Assembly (NCBI GenBank): GCA_015039365.1
Contig: WION01000212.1
Location: forward strand, 28,417-92,416
Length of the DNA: 64,000 nucleotides
Reading direction: 5' to 3'
Source: Amanita rubescens
Taxonomy: Eukaryota > Basidiomycota > Agaricomycetes > Agaricales > Amanitaceae
The position numbers and the translations under genes are program-made. This document shows, piece by piece, positions 43,723 through 55,665 of this stretch. Every line of letters starts with the position of its first letter. Within the stretch, counting starts at the first letter, position 1. Below the pieces are notes generated by a model. It ran no database searches, was not told where the DNA came from, and saw only the letters and a list, made by a program, of their open reading frames with translations.

Positions 43723-46250
43723 CAGAAGGCAGAGTGCTCAGTGAAACCTAGTGACGTCAGCCTCGCTTTAGGCGTATGACGTGACCCGGCAAATTCCGAC
43801 CATGGGATGGCAGCGCAACGCTCGGCTCCCAACATACATGATTCTACCCAGACTCCTTCCCAGTCTCGTCTGTAGTAGTAACTGCGTGATTCGTGAGGGC
43901 AGCTATAAGGTGGTAAGCGCTTCGCATCCTCAGGTTTTTTTTGGTCAGCATGAACTTACAAAGTGGGAAAAGGAGCAGATTTGATCGAAGGATGTAGGCG
44001 CGCGTGCAAACATGGGCTGAATGTACACCACGTTGCGGTCATCACAACTGAACGATCAGTCGACATTGAAGGCCTTTGACGTGCCACTAATGGACGACAG
44101 CCCGATGGACTATTTGCATCTACCTGCCAGACGACGCAAAATTACGAATCCATGATGCACATACAGATCCCCACGCAGCGGAGTATACTAGACCGGCTCA
44201 TGCAGACGGGAATAGTTTTGGATACGGAGACAAGTTACAACCTACCCTCAGCCGCCGTAGGATTTTCTCGCACCTTGTCACGGAAGCTTAAACAACGTGT
44301 CTGGTGGACCCACGTTGAGTTATTCGAACAGACCGTCGAGTAGGACGTGCATTTTCCGTCCGGATATCGCCCCTCTGCGACTAATCGAGTAAGCAGTCTG
44401 TTGGTAGACCACAACATGTCAAGGAACGTGTAATTACCGTTTTTTCCTAATGGATGTGCCGCGCCGAAAGTCGAGAATGATTGGCAAACGATGCAGTGTA
44501 ATTGATAGTGTTATGACGGCTCGTGTGTAAATTCGACTGGCAGTGAAGTCGTCACCACAGGCACAGTACCGCGGCAGTGCGTCAAACGCGAAAGGGTTCA
44601 AGCGACGAATGTGGCGGCGTAGGTAGCCTAGTATTCGGAATGACTTGCTGCGGCGAATCTATAGTATTGCGCACAGGGCGCTTGCCACGCGACTCCGCAC
44701 CCTCACATGTTTGGGAATCTTTGACTACTATCAGGTCAGCTGCCCAACCGCCGATGAATGTATGGAGATGGCAGTCCAACTGCGTTCGAACGAGCAGACT
44801 AAATACTACAAACAAAGATAACGGAATTGAATGCGTTCTCATTCGAATTCCATCAAGTTACATGACGTCTCCACGTGCACGGGATGAGGGCGCGGGTTGC
44901 ACACGAACAGCCCTCACAAATTCGAGAAACATTGGACGTACTAATTGATTCGGAGGACAAGGACAATAAAACAACATTCGTCCACGAGCACCCTCCCGAG
45001 TCAATTCGCATTATATAAATGAAATTAAATGTCATGATCATCCTCGTCATCTTTACAATTGTTCATTTCGGGCGTGTCCCCGGGATTACTATAGTACGTA
45101 TTCACCCACAGCTTATATGACATTCTGATGAGGGGCTAGTCCCAATTGTGATTTATTTACCGTCAGGGACCAGAATAGTACCGTTATCAGAATGCCAAGA
45201 TGGTTTTGCTAAATATGGGTTCCCCTTACCGTACTACGACCGCAGTGTGCCAGTAATCATGATTGCAATGACGAAAGTACCATGGCCCGCCGCAGTCCTT
45301 GCGATATGTATATACATGATACCACGCGCAACGCAAACGGTTGTTATTAGTGTTGACGTTAGAGAGGGAACCGTTACCCGTTTCGATCGAAAACGCGGTG
45401 ATTTCCCTAGATTGGTCGATTTTTACTCGTGGTCAGCTCGCTGGTCTAGAGCACTGGCCAGTGGCCACCACCCCGCAATAGGAGTATAGTTAGTATCCAA
45501 GGTGTACGTATAAGTACGTACTATAACCTAGCTTAGACACGCCACTGTCATGTTGATACAGGTATCACAGCCACGCACAGGTCGTCTGGCACGGGGCACA
45601 AGTCTGGCACGAAAAGCAGTGGGTGGGGTTGATGATCAGTGATGATGATGATATCAGAGAGGTTTTGTTCCTAGACGCTACATACTAAGACTACCGTCAA
45701 TTACATTTTCCGGAAGCGAAGGAGAAGAGAGAGAGCTTAGAGCGGTTGGGTAACGGGTTAATTACAACACTGCCCCCGATGTATCATAGAAATTATTCCC
45801 ACACGCACACAACACAAGCGGCCGTTACGACCTCAAAGAAGCACAACACGTCCCAGTCATGAATAAACATCACCATGGTATTTCGGTTAACGAGAGCTAG
45901 CGGTATCACCTTACTACACTACAACATCAGATCAACTGATGCTGAGGCTACTGCACCACCTTTCCTTCCAACCCGACCGATCATAATACCCCTTTGCTAC
46001 CATCCACACCAACCAAAAAAAAAACTACTCGAAAAATTTCTTTACTTACTTATCGGATACCGTACATCGAAAAAAAAATAAAAATGTGTCGTCATTAAAA
46101 AATCAGGGCAGGTGGACTCTGGGAGGGAGTTGGAGAGAATCCACGACGCTCGAGCTCAAAGTTGAACCCAAGGTAGATGTCTTTGCCGTAGTAGTAGTCG
46201 TTCCTGCCTCCATAACAGCAACGAACGAAGGGAACTTGGCAAACGGATCG
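43723..46250. other. No supported gene; 3' part may belong to copy B
   Basis: Long stretch with scattered open frames (44577-44948, 45148-45489) that lack domains. Short repeat to 41459-41502 at 44892-44936. The 46094-46250 part, read in another frame, is coding-like (DPFAKFPSFVAVME) and probably the spliced end of the gene at 46251. Confidence 0.4.
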
Positions 46251-47537
46251 TTAGGCGTTGGAGCTGTGAATACGTTCCTGGGTCACCATCAACGCGGTGC
46301 TTTCCAGCCAATAATGCGTCGTCTTCCGTTGGGATGGAAGAGAACGAAGGCTCGTTCGCGCCAGGGTGACCATATAGTCCCATCGCTCCTTCCAAATGTA
46401 AGAGTCGGGAGCCTTTCCAATCTTGGCGGTGGCATAGCGGGCGCGCGGCATCATCATCTCCTGTCCGGGTCGAGGGGAGAATAACAATTCACGCATGACG
46501 GCGTCTTCAGACGCCTGAGAGCCTGTGACGGATTCTGGGAATCCTCCTTCTGACGAAGCACCCCCGGATCCGGGGAACCCTCCGAATTGGAGGATACCGT
46601 TGGATTGGCCCGATGATGTATCCTCTTCGACTTCGATCGAGACGGATTGCCAGAAGGCGTTGCTGAGCCGGATGCTCTCTCCGCTAGACGCGTCGCTGAG
46701 CGCGTCCAAGTCATCGTTGACGGTGGTAGAGTCGGCCGCCGCGATGGTGAGGGGGGCGTCCTCTACTGTAGTTGTCTCCCGTACGGGAGTCAAGTATGGT
46801 TTAATCTTTGCTGCAGTCAAGTCCAAATGGGGTGGTGCGAGTCGCCGGGAAGAGGTGAGTTGAAACGCGATGCTCTGGGGCTTCTCTTTGGTGGCACGGG
46901 GGACGGTACGTACGCCGTCCACGGTGCTGCTCCGCTTCTTGCTCTGGCTAGATGGGCCGGAGGAGGCACGACCACGGGTTTTGATGGGTTTGTCAGCCTC
47001 GGCTATCGGTTCAGCGCCTAGGTCCGAGTCAACAACCGGAGTGACCGGTGCGGAGGGATAAGGAGACAAAGGGTAGGACGTGAGCGCTTTCTTGAGTTCC
47101 GTGCGCGGTTTGCTCCCGATAGCCATTGCAGCTGCGAAGCTTTGCATAGCATTCGGTCGAGGGGATCGAGGATCCTGGTGCTCGAAGACGGCGGGAGTCT
47201 GGACCCGATTGCGCTTCGGAGGGTCAGATAGCTTGAAACCCGAGAGAGAGGGCGAGGTCAGAGCCAAAGCATCCTGTTTAGTACTCGGAGAGACAGGATA
47301 AGGTCCACGGTCGTAAATGCTAGGGCAGTGGGTAGCAAAAGTAGCAAATAGAGCCGGCGAAGGAGGGAAGTGGACATGAGGCGACCGGGCAGAGACCGAG
47401 AGCAGAAGATTAAAGGTGTTGGAGAAAGGGAAAGGGCTCGGGGAAAGTGGGAGCGGGGAGGGGCGAGAAGCGCGCCTGAGAATGGATTTGGGAGACCTAA
47501 GGAGACCGCGAGTTCTGATGACAGACGTGGAAGGCAT
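46251..47537 (-). CDS. Low-complexity protein with SPHVHFPP motif, copy B
   Basis: Single long frame of 428 codons from ATG 47537. N-terminus MPSTSVIRTRGLLRSPKSIL, then ARSPHVHFPPSPALF and CPSIYDRGPYPVSP, matching the motif pair of copy A at 39880-40900. A Pro/Ser-rich middle (RVQTPAVFEHQDPRSPRP, SYPLSPYPSAPVTP) and a Gly-rich patch (LQFGGFPGSGGASSEGG) follow. The last 40 codons look unnatural in this frame, whereas a neighbouring frame reads GANEPSFSSIPTEDD and then DPFAKFPSFVAVMEAG down to about 46094. The true 3' end is probably spliced or shifted. Promoter-side intergenic sequence to DUF726 is about 600 bp. Confidence 0.72.
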   Translation of the reverse strand: MPSTSVIRTRGLLRSPKSILRRASRPSPLPLSPSPFPFSNTFNLLLSVSARSPHVHFPPSPALFATFATHCPSIYDRGPYPVSPSTKQDALALTSPSLSGFKLSDPPKRNRVQTPAVFEHQDPRSPRPNAMQSFAAAMAIGSKPRTELKKALTSYPLSPYPSAPVTPVVDSDLGAEPIAEADKPIKTRGRASSGPSSQSKKRSSTVDGVRTVPRATKEKPQSIAFQLTSSRRLAPPHLDLTAAKIKPYLTPVRETTTVEDAPLTIAAADSTTVNDDLDALSDASSGESIRLSNAFWQSVSIEVEEDTSSGQSNGILQFGGFPGSGGASSEGGFPESVTGSQASEDAVMRELLFSPRPGQEMMMPRARYATAKIGKAPDSYIWKERWDYMVTLARTSLRSLPSQRKTTHYWLESTALMVTQERIHSSNA

Positions 47538-48142
47538 TATTTATTTAGTTTTTCTTTTCAAGTGATGTAGGTAGGATTTGAGTTTTTTAGATGTTCAAGG
47601 TGTGGACGCGCGGCGTGGGATTGAAGGCGGGTTGGAGGATCAGTGTCTTGACCAGCAAGGCAGTGCCTCAAACGAGCTAAAGTGGATGAGAATATGGTTA
47701 GAGAGAGGAAGAGGAGAAGACGTACCGAGGTTAGAAAGAATAGTGAACGGGGAAGGTGTTCAACACTGTGTGGGTGAACCAACGGTGATGGCTTGTGGGA
47801 CGAGTTTGGGTGGGTTTATATACCTCGCGGGGTTGTCATGGTACACGTGTAGAACAGCCCTGGTTTGATACCGATAATTCACCCACATTCTCCATTTAGT
47901 ACACAGCCTTTACTGTGATCACACCCGGCTACAAATGACCACTCCCATATCTGATGAACGAACACAAGTCCAGGGCTTTTATGCAGTAGTATCGCACCAT
48001 CCGAGACATGAGCTCACTTACAAATTGCAACACTGATTCCATCAAATCGGCATCGCCGGCTTCATTCCGGCCGAGTTTGCATTACACACCGTAGACAAAC
48101 ACAACCAACCCAAACACGCTGCCGCCATCACCGCGAATCAGC
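47538..48142. promoter_or_regulatory. Divergent intergenic region
   Basis: Lies between copy B (minus) and the DUF726 gene (plus). Contains a TATATACC word near 47818 on the plus strand and pyrimidine-rich stretches, but no site I can name with confidence. Confidence 0.35.
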
Positions 48143-51100
48143 ATGCAGGTGTCCACTTCAAAGCCCTTTTCCTTCGACGATGACGACGACGGCTGGCAAG
48201 ACATGCCCGTCGTCCGTGATGATGAATTCGCTGGCGGGCTCGACGAGGAAGATCGCAAGAAATATCACTACGTCGCACCTGCTTCCTCTAAGCAGATTAA
48301 CGCAACAGGTGACCTCATCGACTTTGACGACAGCGGTCAGGAATGGCGTACCAAGAACGAAAAGGATCTGAATGAAAACGAATACACCAGACTGCGTATC
48401 CATGAGGAGGACGACTCGGATGAGGTCCATCTTCGCACAAAGTATCTCTTCGACGAGGACAAAGCCATGACACCTCTTAGCCAGATGCAGGCGACAAAAA
48501 ATCTCTTGACAGAGGCGCAGCGCATTGCTTACGTGGGTCTCTGTGCGCTCACGGTTCGAGAGATGTCAGATAGTCTGACGGCCTCTGGTAGGAAGGAGCT
48601 CAAGCGGCCAAGGCCAATATGGACTTGTGGGCGCTCAAGATTATGGGTAGGCTATACTATCATATGGAGCTCGCCACGGAAGGTACGTCTGTTTCTCTTC
48701 CTTCCCCTGTTTTGCAAGCTGAGTCGGTGTCATAGAACAAAAGATGATCCAGAGTCTCGCTCTACATGGCGTTAGAGCTATAGACCTAGCCCCAGCCCTC
48801 ATGACCACACACACTGTAGCCAATCCAGAGTACGACCCCCAAGAAGCTCGGAGAGTCGAGTCAACCCCTGATGAAACCGCTACCACACCCACGCAACCAA
48901 CCCCTCCTTCTCAACCCCAATCCGGCACACAATCCAAACCCTTCCAAACGACCGCCAATGTATTCTCAAAAACAACAACAGCCATGCCAGGTGTCACCAC
49001 TACCCTCTCCTCCACCGACAAAGACGTCACACTCGACATCCGCTGGACCGTCCTCTGCGACCTCTTCCTCGTCCTCATCGCCGACAGCGTGTACGACGCC
49101 CGTTCACGCGTCCTCATCGAAATCGTCGCGCAGAAACTTGGTCTAGGCTGGCTAGACGTCGTCAAATTCGAATGCCGCGTCACCGAAGCTTTAGAGATCC
49201 AAGAAGGCGTAGAAACCCTCGAACACAAGGATCTCGTCGCAGAGCATCAAAGGCTGCAGCGTAGGAAGCGTTACATGATGTTAGGGTTGGCCACTTTGGG
49301 CGGTGGTCTCGTGATTGGCTTATCTGCCGGCTTGCTGGCGCCCGTTATCGGCGCTGGTTTGGGCGCTGCGTTTACTACTATCGGAATTGGCGGAACTACC
49401 GGTTTCTTAGCTGGGACAGGTGGAGCAGCGGTGATTACCACCGGAGGTGTTTTAACCGGTTCCGGTATCGCCGTCAAGGGCATGTCGAAACGAACCCAGT
49501 TGGTGAGGACGTTCAACGTCCTCCCGTTGCACAACAACAAACGCGTCAACTGTATACTCACCGTACCTGGGTTTATGAACGGCCCTCAGGACGACGTCCG
49601 TCTGCCATTTAGCGTTCTAGACCCAGTCGTAGGGGACGTATTTAGCGTTTTATGGGAACCGGAGATGATCCAAGAAACCGGGAGCGCGCTCTCAATCCTT
49701 ACAGGCGAAGTGCTTTCGCAAGTCAGCATGACGGTATTGCAAGCTACGGTGATGACAGCATTGATGTCGGCTTTGCAGTGGCCCGTCAGTAAGTGTCCTT
49801 GGCATCGCTCAAATACCGCATCGACCGACCCCGTGTTTCCCACACAGTCTTAACTAAACTCGGATACCTCATTGATAATCCGTGGAATAACGCTCTAGAC
49901 CGCGCTAAACGCGCCGGACTAGTCCTCGCTGACGTTCTTATTCATCGACACCTCGGCGTTCGACCGGTGACGCTCATTGGATTCTCCCTCGGCGCGAGAG
50001 TGATATTCTACGCCCTTTTAGAAATAGCAAAACAAAAAGCCTTTGGGGTCGTGCAAGACGTGTTTTTGCTCGGTACGACCTTGTCTGCGTCCACGCACTC
50101 GTGGTGCGAAGCGCGGTCGGTCGTTTCTGGCCGGTTCGTCAACTGTTACGCGCGTAATGATTGGGTGTTGAATTACCTTTTTCGCGCGACGAGTGGAGGG
50201 GTGGGGACTGTTGCTGGGCTGAGGCCTGTAGCCAACGTTCCTGGGTTGGAAAATGTGGATGTGACCGATAAGATTTCAGGTCATATGAGTTATCGGACGT
50301 TTTTGCCGCTTATATTGGATCAACTTGGGTTTCCGGTGTCTGCGGACTATTTTGATGAACCTGAGGTGTGTGTGTGTGTGTTTCAGTCTTTTTGTTGTTG
50401 TTAACTTTTTTGTGTGTGTGTTTGACAGCAACCGGACTTTGATGGTGATCGTATCGTGGTGAAAGAGGGAGAAGATGGGAACAAGAAAAGCTGGTTCTTT
50501 GGGCGGAAGAAACAGACGAATGATGTGGGCAGTGGATATGTGTCGAGGCCACCTTCTGCTGCTAGTTTTCCGAGGAGGGCGAGCGTGACTCAGGAGCGGA
50601 AGACGTCGTCGTCAGAGGCGGATGTGGATGATGATCTTCCTCCTCGTGTGGATCCAGCCTCGAATGGGGAGATTGGCGCAACAGCAATAACGTCATCACC
50701 AACGACAACGACAACGGGAGTAGATGCGGAAGCGGAACCGAAGGAAAGAGAATCCCTCGATTCTCAGCTTCCTGCACGTGCAGGGTTCAATTTTGCGGCT
50801 ATCAAGCAGATAATTGGGGATTCCAAAGATGCCGGTCCTGCGAAGAACGGAGTTGCTGTTTCCCATCGTTCGGTGTCTATGCCTATACCTGAGGAAGATG
50901 GAGAGTCATCAAAGACGAAAGTGGGAGATAGGCTGTCGTCGTTGTTCCGGAGGCCGTCGTCGTCGTCTTCTTTGTCCTCGGCGACGACGGCTGTTGCTGC
51001 GGTAGAAGAAGAGGAAGAAGAAGAAGGCTTTGGTGGATTCGAGGATGCAACAGTTACCCCTACTACCACCAGCATCTCCGTGGCATCCAAGATGATGATG

Positions 51101-51556
51101 ATGTCGACGCCCAATCTAACGTTTACCGATTCTACCAGTTCGGTATGGGGAAAGGAGCCTGATGACGTGATCACTTCGTCGTTTTCTGTGGCTTCGCCTT
51201 TAGCTTCGGCGTCTACTTCCAATCTGGCAATCAAGATATCACCACCACCACTAAGACGGTCATCAGCATCAACTTTGGATATCCTAGACAGACCGTCTTC
51301 GTCGCCACCCGTTTCGTACGGTGTACCTACCGCTATGTCACCATCCGCATTCTCGGCTGGTAGCCATTTCTCCCCACCTTCATTGTCTTTTGGTGGCGCG
51401 GATGGGTCTATCACCGCCGGACCTCCTGGCTCTGGGTCTGGAGGCGGAGATCCATGGTCTGCCCCGCTTAGTTTGGGTCATGGCCATGGGCTGTATGCGA
51501 AGAAACGGGCTGCGTCGTCTGTTAGTACAGGGTTTGATTCGAATCCGTGGTCTTAG
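48143..51556 (+). CDS. DUF726 alpha/beta-hydrolase family protein (Mil1/TMCO4-like), apparent frameshift
   Basis: Four exons (48143-48682, 48736-49788, 49848-50365, 50429-51556), about 1,079 aa if the frame problem is bridged. Acidic N-terminus (FSFDDDDDGWQDMPVV), then LTEAQRIAYVGLCALTVREM. A glycine-rich hydrophobic block (LGLATLGGGLVIGLSAGL onwards) and the hydrolase elbow TLIGFSLGAR (GxSxG, Ser nucleophile) identify DUF726, the family of yeast Mil1 and human TMCO4. The C-terminal 370 residues are disordered Ser/Thr/Pro-rich and end DPWS and NPWS-like, possible adaptor-binding motifs. At 48602-48606 the frame slips by one base: downstream homology (AKANMDLWALKIMGRLYYH) reads only if one G is missing from the sequence. 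Intron 3 holds two GT microsatellites. The exon phases otherwise agree. Confidence 0.85.
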
Positions 51557-52138
51557 GACGCCCCTTCGCTCGTTCTTTCGGTGTTCACTTTCATTGCATC
51601 ATCACACTCATATACTGACAATCCACATTACAATTGACAAATTTGGACATATACTTTACTACTTGGGATGTAGAGACGACGGCCTACTTAATCGATTTCA
51701 AAAGTCGTGTTACATGTACTGTAGATGGAATACAATAAAACTCTCAACGCGTTTATGGTTGTCTGACCACACAGGGCTTTACATGAAGTACTGTTCTGTA
51801 AGCCGCAGTGGTGGTGGTAGATGACCGTGGGGTCTTACGAAGTGCGACATCATTATAATATTGTATGGTTTTCCGCCAATCTCGCGCAGTCAACGCGAGG
51901 TTCAGACTGACCGAGGCGGAAGGAGGAAATTGACAGCTGGTGGAAGAGTTTGGGCGCAGATACTCGAGCACTACCCATTCGTGATTTCTCCAACTAGACC
52001 GTTTTTTGACGAATATATCACTTTGCAGAATAGCAATCAACAATCACACGCATATGTATTTCAAACTATACACAAATTCTCAATAACATTCTGGTATTCT
52101 CTTCAAAGAGCACGAGTGTTTCTGCTCCGAGTGCTGTC
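51557..52138. other. No supported gene
   Basis: 3' flank of DUF726. 51684-51757 is a diverged direct copy of 55567-55632 (shared GATGGAATACAAT word in an AATCGATTT context). Confidence 0.45.
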
Positions 52139-52750
52139 CTAATCGTTATAGATCTTCCAAATGCCTTCGTCGCCTGCGACCTGGCTTCCAGGCAAAAGAT
52201 TAATCTTGTCGTTAAAAGTAAGTTTTTGAGTTCCTTTGTTTCTCCGGATGCTTACATAGTACTCATCGGCATCATTTGTATCCTGGGTCCAGTACAGGTC
52301 TTGACCATTGGCGGGAATGAGCCTATATCGGGTCAAGCTTCTGGGTACTCCAAACGTTTGTTATAGCTTACTCATAGTAACTCTCGGTGGCGTTTGTGAG
52401 GACCGCGTTCCAAATAAATTCGGCCTCGGACCATATGAGGATTTTTTCCTTTACGAATTGAAATTTGAGAACACCCATGATTAGATGAAAAGGCAGTAGA
52501 CCTACGTCGGGTCCCGGGCTGATGTATAACCCAGAGTCACCTTTGATGGTTGTAAGGGTTTCGGACCCATCAAGAGCTTTACTGAAAGTGAGCATCTTAA
52601 ATGCATATAAGCTGACTACGCAAGCTGAGGATAAAGACAGTTGCCTACGGTGGAGCCAAAGTAGGTGTTCACGGGATCGCCGGCTTCTTCATTGCCAAGA
52701 GTGGTGACAAGACGTTGCGTCTGAATGCTTTTGATCAAATAAGTCGCCAT
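52139..52750 (-). CDS. Small beta-trefoil-like protein (intact copy)
   Basis: Exons 52750-52649, 52595-52372 and 52322-52139 give 169 aa; introns are 53 and 49 nt, GT-AG. Start MATYLIKSIQTQRLVTTLGN, then MLTFSKALDGSETLTTIKGD, SGLYISPGPDVGLLPFHLIM, WSEAEFIWNAVLTN, LIPANGQDLYWTQDTND and a C-terminal GDEGIWKIYND. The short strand-turn pattern, DLYW/IWKI positions and length suggest a beta-trefoil of the kind fungi use as lectins or protease inhibitors; I cannot assign a specific family. An alternative acceptor adds six residues and a possible third intron (GTAAGC at about 52260) would remove 17. No signal peptide. An inverted copy with a broken frame lies at 54828-55206. Confidence 0.65.
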
Positions 52751-52945
52751 TGTTGGAGGAGTAAGCTCTGGAGTTCAGTGCTGGGGCAGTACTGCGAAAT
52801 CAGTCTGGTTTATGTACCCTTAGATGTTACGTGAATTGAACTTCGCAATTCGGCTGCCTTGAACCATTCCCAGACGAAGCAAGGTTACGAGGAATCACGG
52901 TGTCAAACGGCGAACTCAGGAGAACCATATCGTTTTTTTAGAACG
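52364..52945 (+). repeat. Inverted repeat, arm 1
   Basis: About 580 bp highly similar, in reverse complement, to 54633-55206. Includes exons 1 and 2 of the trefoil-like gene and its promoter. Diverged similarity continues, interrupted by an insertion of about 400-500 bp, to about 53575 (partner about 54430). Confidence 0.85.
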
Positions 52946-54632
52946 TGTACCGTCATCGTCGCCACAGCTCATGTGTAAGTGGGATCGAGCGATTACAAGT
53001 GTCGTGAACGTTGAGCTTCGACATGAGTTTATTGACCTGGGGCAGTGGGGCCTATAGAATATGCACTTTCCAAACGGTACCTGGGCGACAGAACAGATTG
53101 ACTTCACAAAATCTTCGGCTCGTAATTATCCTATTGTAGAGATGTAGGCTTGGGTAGTTTTTAGCAGAGTACACCGTACTCACATAATTGCTTCTTCTGC
53201 CCAGATGGCGGCGTTCGCGGAACAAGTAAACAAATCGCTTCGCGCCACCGCTCGAATCTGCGCATTCGGTCCCAAGACGCAGGAATCGTATTTTTCCTTC
53301 CAAGCTGTGACGTGATTCTGGAAGTTTTGGTCGAGAATGAGATATCACGTGGCGGTCCAACTCCAGGGAAACTCAATTCTAGTGATATTCTCTATTCCTC
53401 GACTTCAAGGTCATTATCATAGCAATTGTGAATGCATCCGGGATGAGCGACGAGATGTACTTGAATTGAATTGTGTAAGCTTTTGCAAATTGTTTCGAGT
53501 AGTACTGTGCATCACATCTCAGGCCGCCGCATCAACTGCGAGTCCGGCACCAAGCAGGTTCTGAACCATCTGACTTCTCTTTTTCCACGCTTTCTCTCCT
53601 TGCGCGATTTTGTTAACTAGATCAATAATTTTCCCTCCTAACTATTGGTAAGATCCTACTCCGCCATCGGTTGGTAGCAATTGTACGAGAAACAATATGA
53701 TTTTCCTGCACACGTTGCTCGTGCTCAGCTTCATGCATATAATTAGGTGTAGTCCAGCCATTTTGAAACCGCTCCGATCTTAGTTTCTCAACAAGTATCT
53801 TTCCTCCAGGATCTCGTCACAGCCCGGATAATAAAAGACATCCCTGTTTTTTGGAACCGAGTACACAGTTCGATATAATCAGTGGAGATACGTCGAGGTT
53901 CGCCTACTCCTTCCGCGAACGTCGCTTCCTCACAAAGAGCGATATGTGTATGCTGAAGAATCACCTGAACAACGGCTTACTCACGAGTCGAGATGATACC
54001 CGAGGCCAAAATGTTTGGGTTCATTCGTTCGAGCCTAGACGACGTACGCGTTCTGTTGCTCTGATGTCCAACTCCCACCATCGTGAGCAGTACTTTATGT
54101 AACGCTTCGTCGGACAAGAACTTTACTTTTAAAGAAGACGGTCACATCGCCGGCAGGCGGTAAAACGAGCGTTACCACCACTCATTTGTGTGATCTCGTA
54201 CTCACTCTGCATCGATAGTCTATTCGTAGCCTTGAGAAGGCGTAAATAAAAGTTCCGCTTTATCGCACGAAAAGGTGCGAGAGCAATGTCCATTATAGGA
54301 TAATGGTAGAAAGCACTTTCATGGGTCTATTCGGTTCCAAGGATGTCGTTTGATACACCCTGGCTTTTGAATTCAAGGGCTTACTCCTCTGACAACGGCG
54401 ACTGACCTAATTCAAGAATCAAAGCCTTCAGACCAGATCACCGGTTCAGAACCTGCTTGGTGCGGACTCGCTGTTGCCGCGGAAGGAGAAAGGCAATTTC
54501 ACATTCCAACGCTTTGCTCTTTCCAAAATCGCCAGCCTGAGGTGTGATGTACAGTACGCAGTGCTCAGAACAATGCAAAAGACATCTTACACAGTTCGAT
54601 TCGAGGACCCCTGATGATGACAGTCCACGGGC
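52946..54632. other. Spacer of the inverted repeat, relic sequence
   Basis: Contains fragments with related peptide words on opposite strands (YLFRERRHLG on minus near 53210; YSFRERRFLT on plus near 53910), suggesting decayed copies of another gene. No complete gene can be supported. Confidence 0.45.
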
Positions 54633-55206
54633 CGTTCTAAAAAGACGATATGGTTCTCCTGAGTTCGCCGTTTGACACCGAGATTCCTCGTAACCTTGCT
54701 TCGTCTGGGAATGGTTCAAGGCAGCCGAATTTCGAAGCTCAATTCACGTAACATCCAAGGGTACATAAAGCAGGCTGGTTTTATGGTACTGCCCCGGCAT
54801 TGAACTCCAGAGCTTACTCTTCCACCAATGGCGACTTATTCGATCAAAAACGTTGAGACGCAACGTTCTGTCACCACCCTTAGCAATGAAGAAGCTGGTG
54901 ATCCCGTGAGCACCTACTTTGGCTCCACTGTAGGCAACTCTCATTATCCTCTGCTTGCGTAGTCAGCTTATCTGCATTTAAGATTCTCACTTTCAGTAAC
55001 ACTCTTAGTGGGTCCGAAACCTTTACAAGCATTAAAGGCGACTCCGGGTTATACATCAGCCCGGGACCCGACGTAGGTCTACTGCCTTTTCATCTAATCA
55101 TGGCTGTTCTCAATTTGTAAAGGACAAAATCTTGAGATGGTCCGAGGCCGAATTTTCTTGGAACGCAGTCCTCGTAGACTCCGATGCGAGTTACTACGAG
55201 TAAGCC
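54633..55206 (-). repeat. Inverted repeat, arm 2
   Basis: Reverse-complement partner of 52364-52945. Sequence identity is high over promoter and first two exons and stops soon after the GTAAGC donor. Confidence 0.85.
54828..55206 (+). pseudogene. Broken copy of the beta-trefoil-like gene
   Basis: Exon 1 (54828-54929) is intact (MATYSIKNVETQRSVTTLSN), and the intron borders match the good copy. Exon 2 starts ILTFSNTLSGSETF and keeps SGLYISPGPDVGLLPFHLIM. It then carries a 7-nt deletion after the codons for MAVLN that gives an immediate stop. The third-exon acceptor and coding sequence are not found downstream. I therefore call it a pseudogene derived from, or parental to, 52139-52750. Confidence 0.75.
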
Positions 55207-55665
55207 ACAATTTACCTTTGGAGTACCCGTGTGTCCTCTCCTCTGACGGTTATGACATGAGTAAGCAGGCACAAGAACCCTCGGAGTATACTTAACCGGT
55301 AACCGGTAACCCGAGATATAGGCTCGCTCCCGCTGGGTGAAAACTCGTGCCACGGGTCCCAGGATTACTGTATCGTGCCCTTCCTAGCCATCCAGTAGGG
55401 AAACAAAAGATCAGGAACTTACTTTTATCGATAAGATCCCCCTTTTGCCCAGATAAAGAAGTCTTATGGAAGATCTATTAGTGCAGTAGATTGAAATACG
55501 TGCGATTGTTGAACGATGTGGTATATTCGACATTTTGGACATACGATTGATGTATCTCCAGGGAGGGGAATCGATTTTGGAATCGTGTACTGTACTAGAT
55601 GGAATACAATCAAACTTCAACATGTTTGACGATGATCTTCGCCCATCGTATGGAATACAGCACCA
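55207..55665. other. No supported gene
   Basis: 3' flank of the pseudogene and of SRP14. Includes 55567-55632, a direct relative of 51684-51757. Confidence 0.45.

Noticed and set aside
45148..45489. 113-codon plus-strand frame
   Set aside because: No recognisable features and an isolated position; likely chance.
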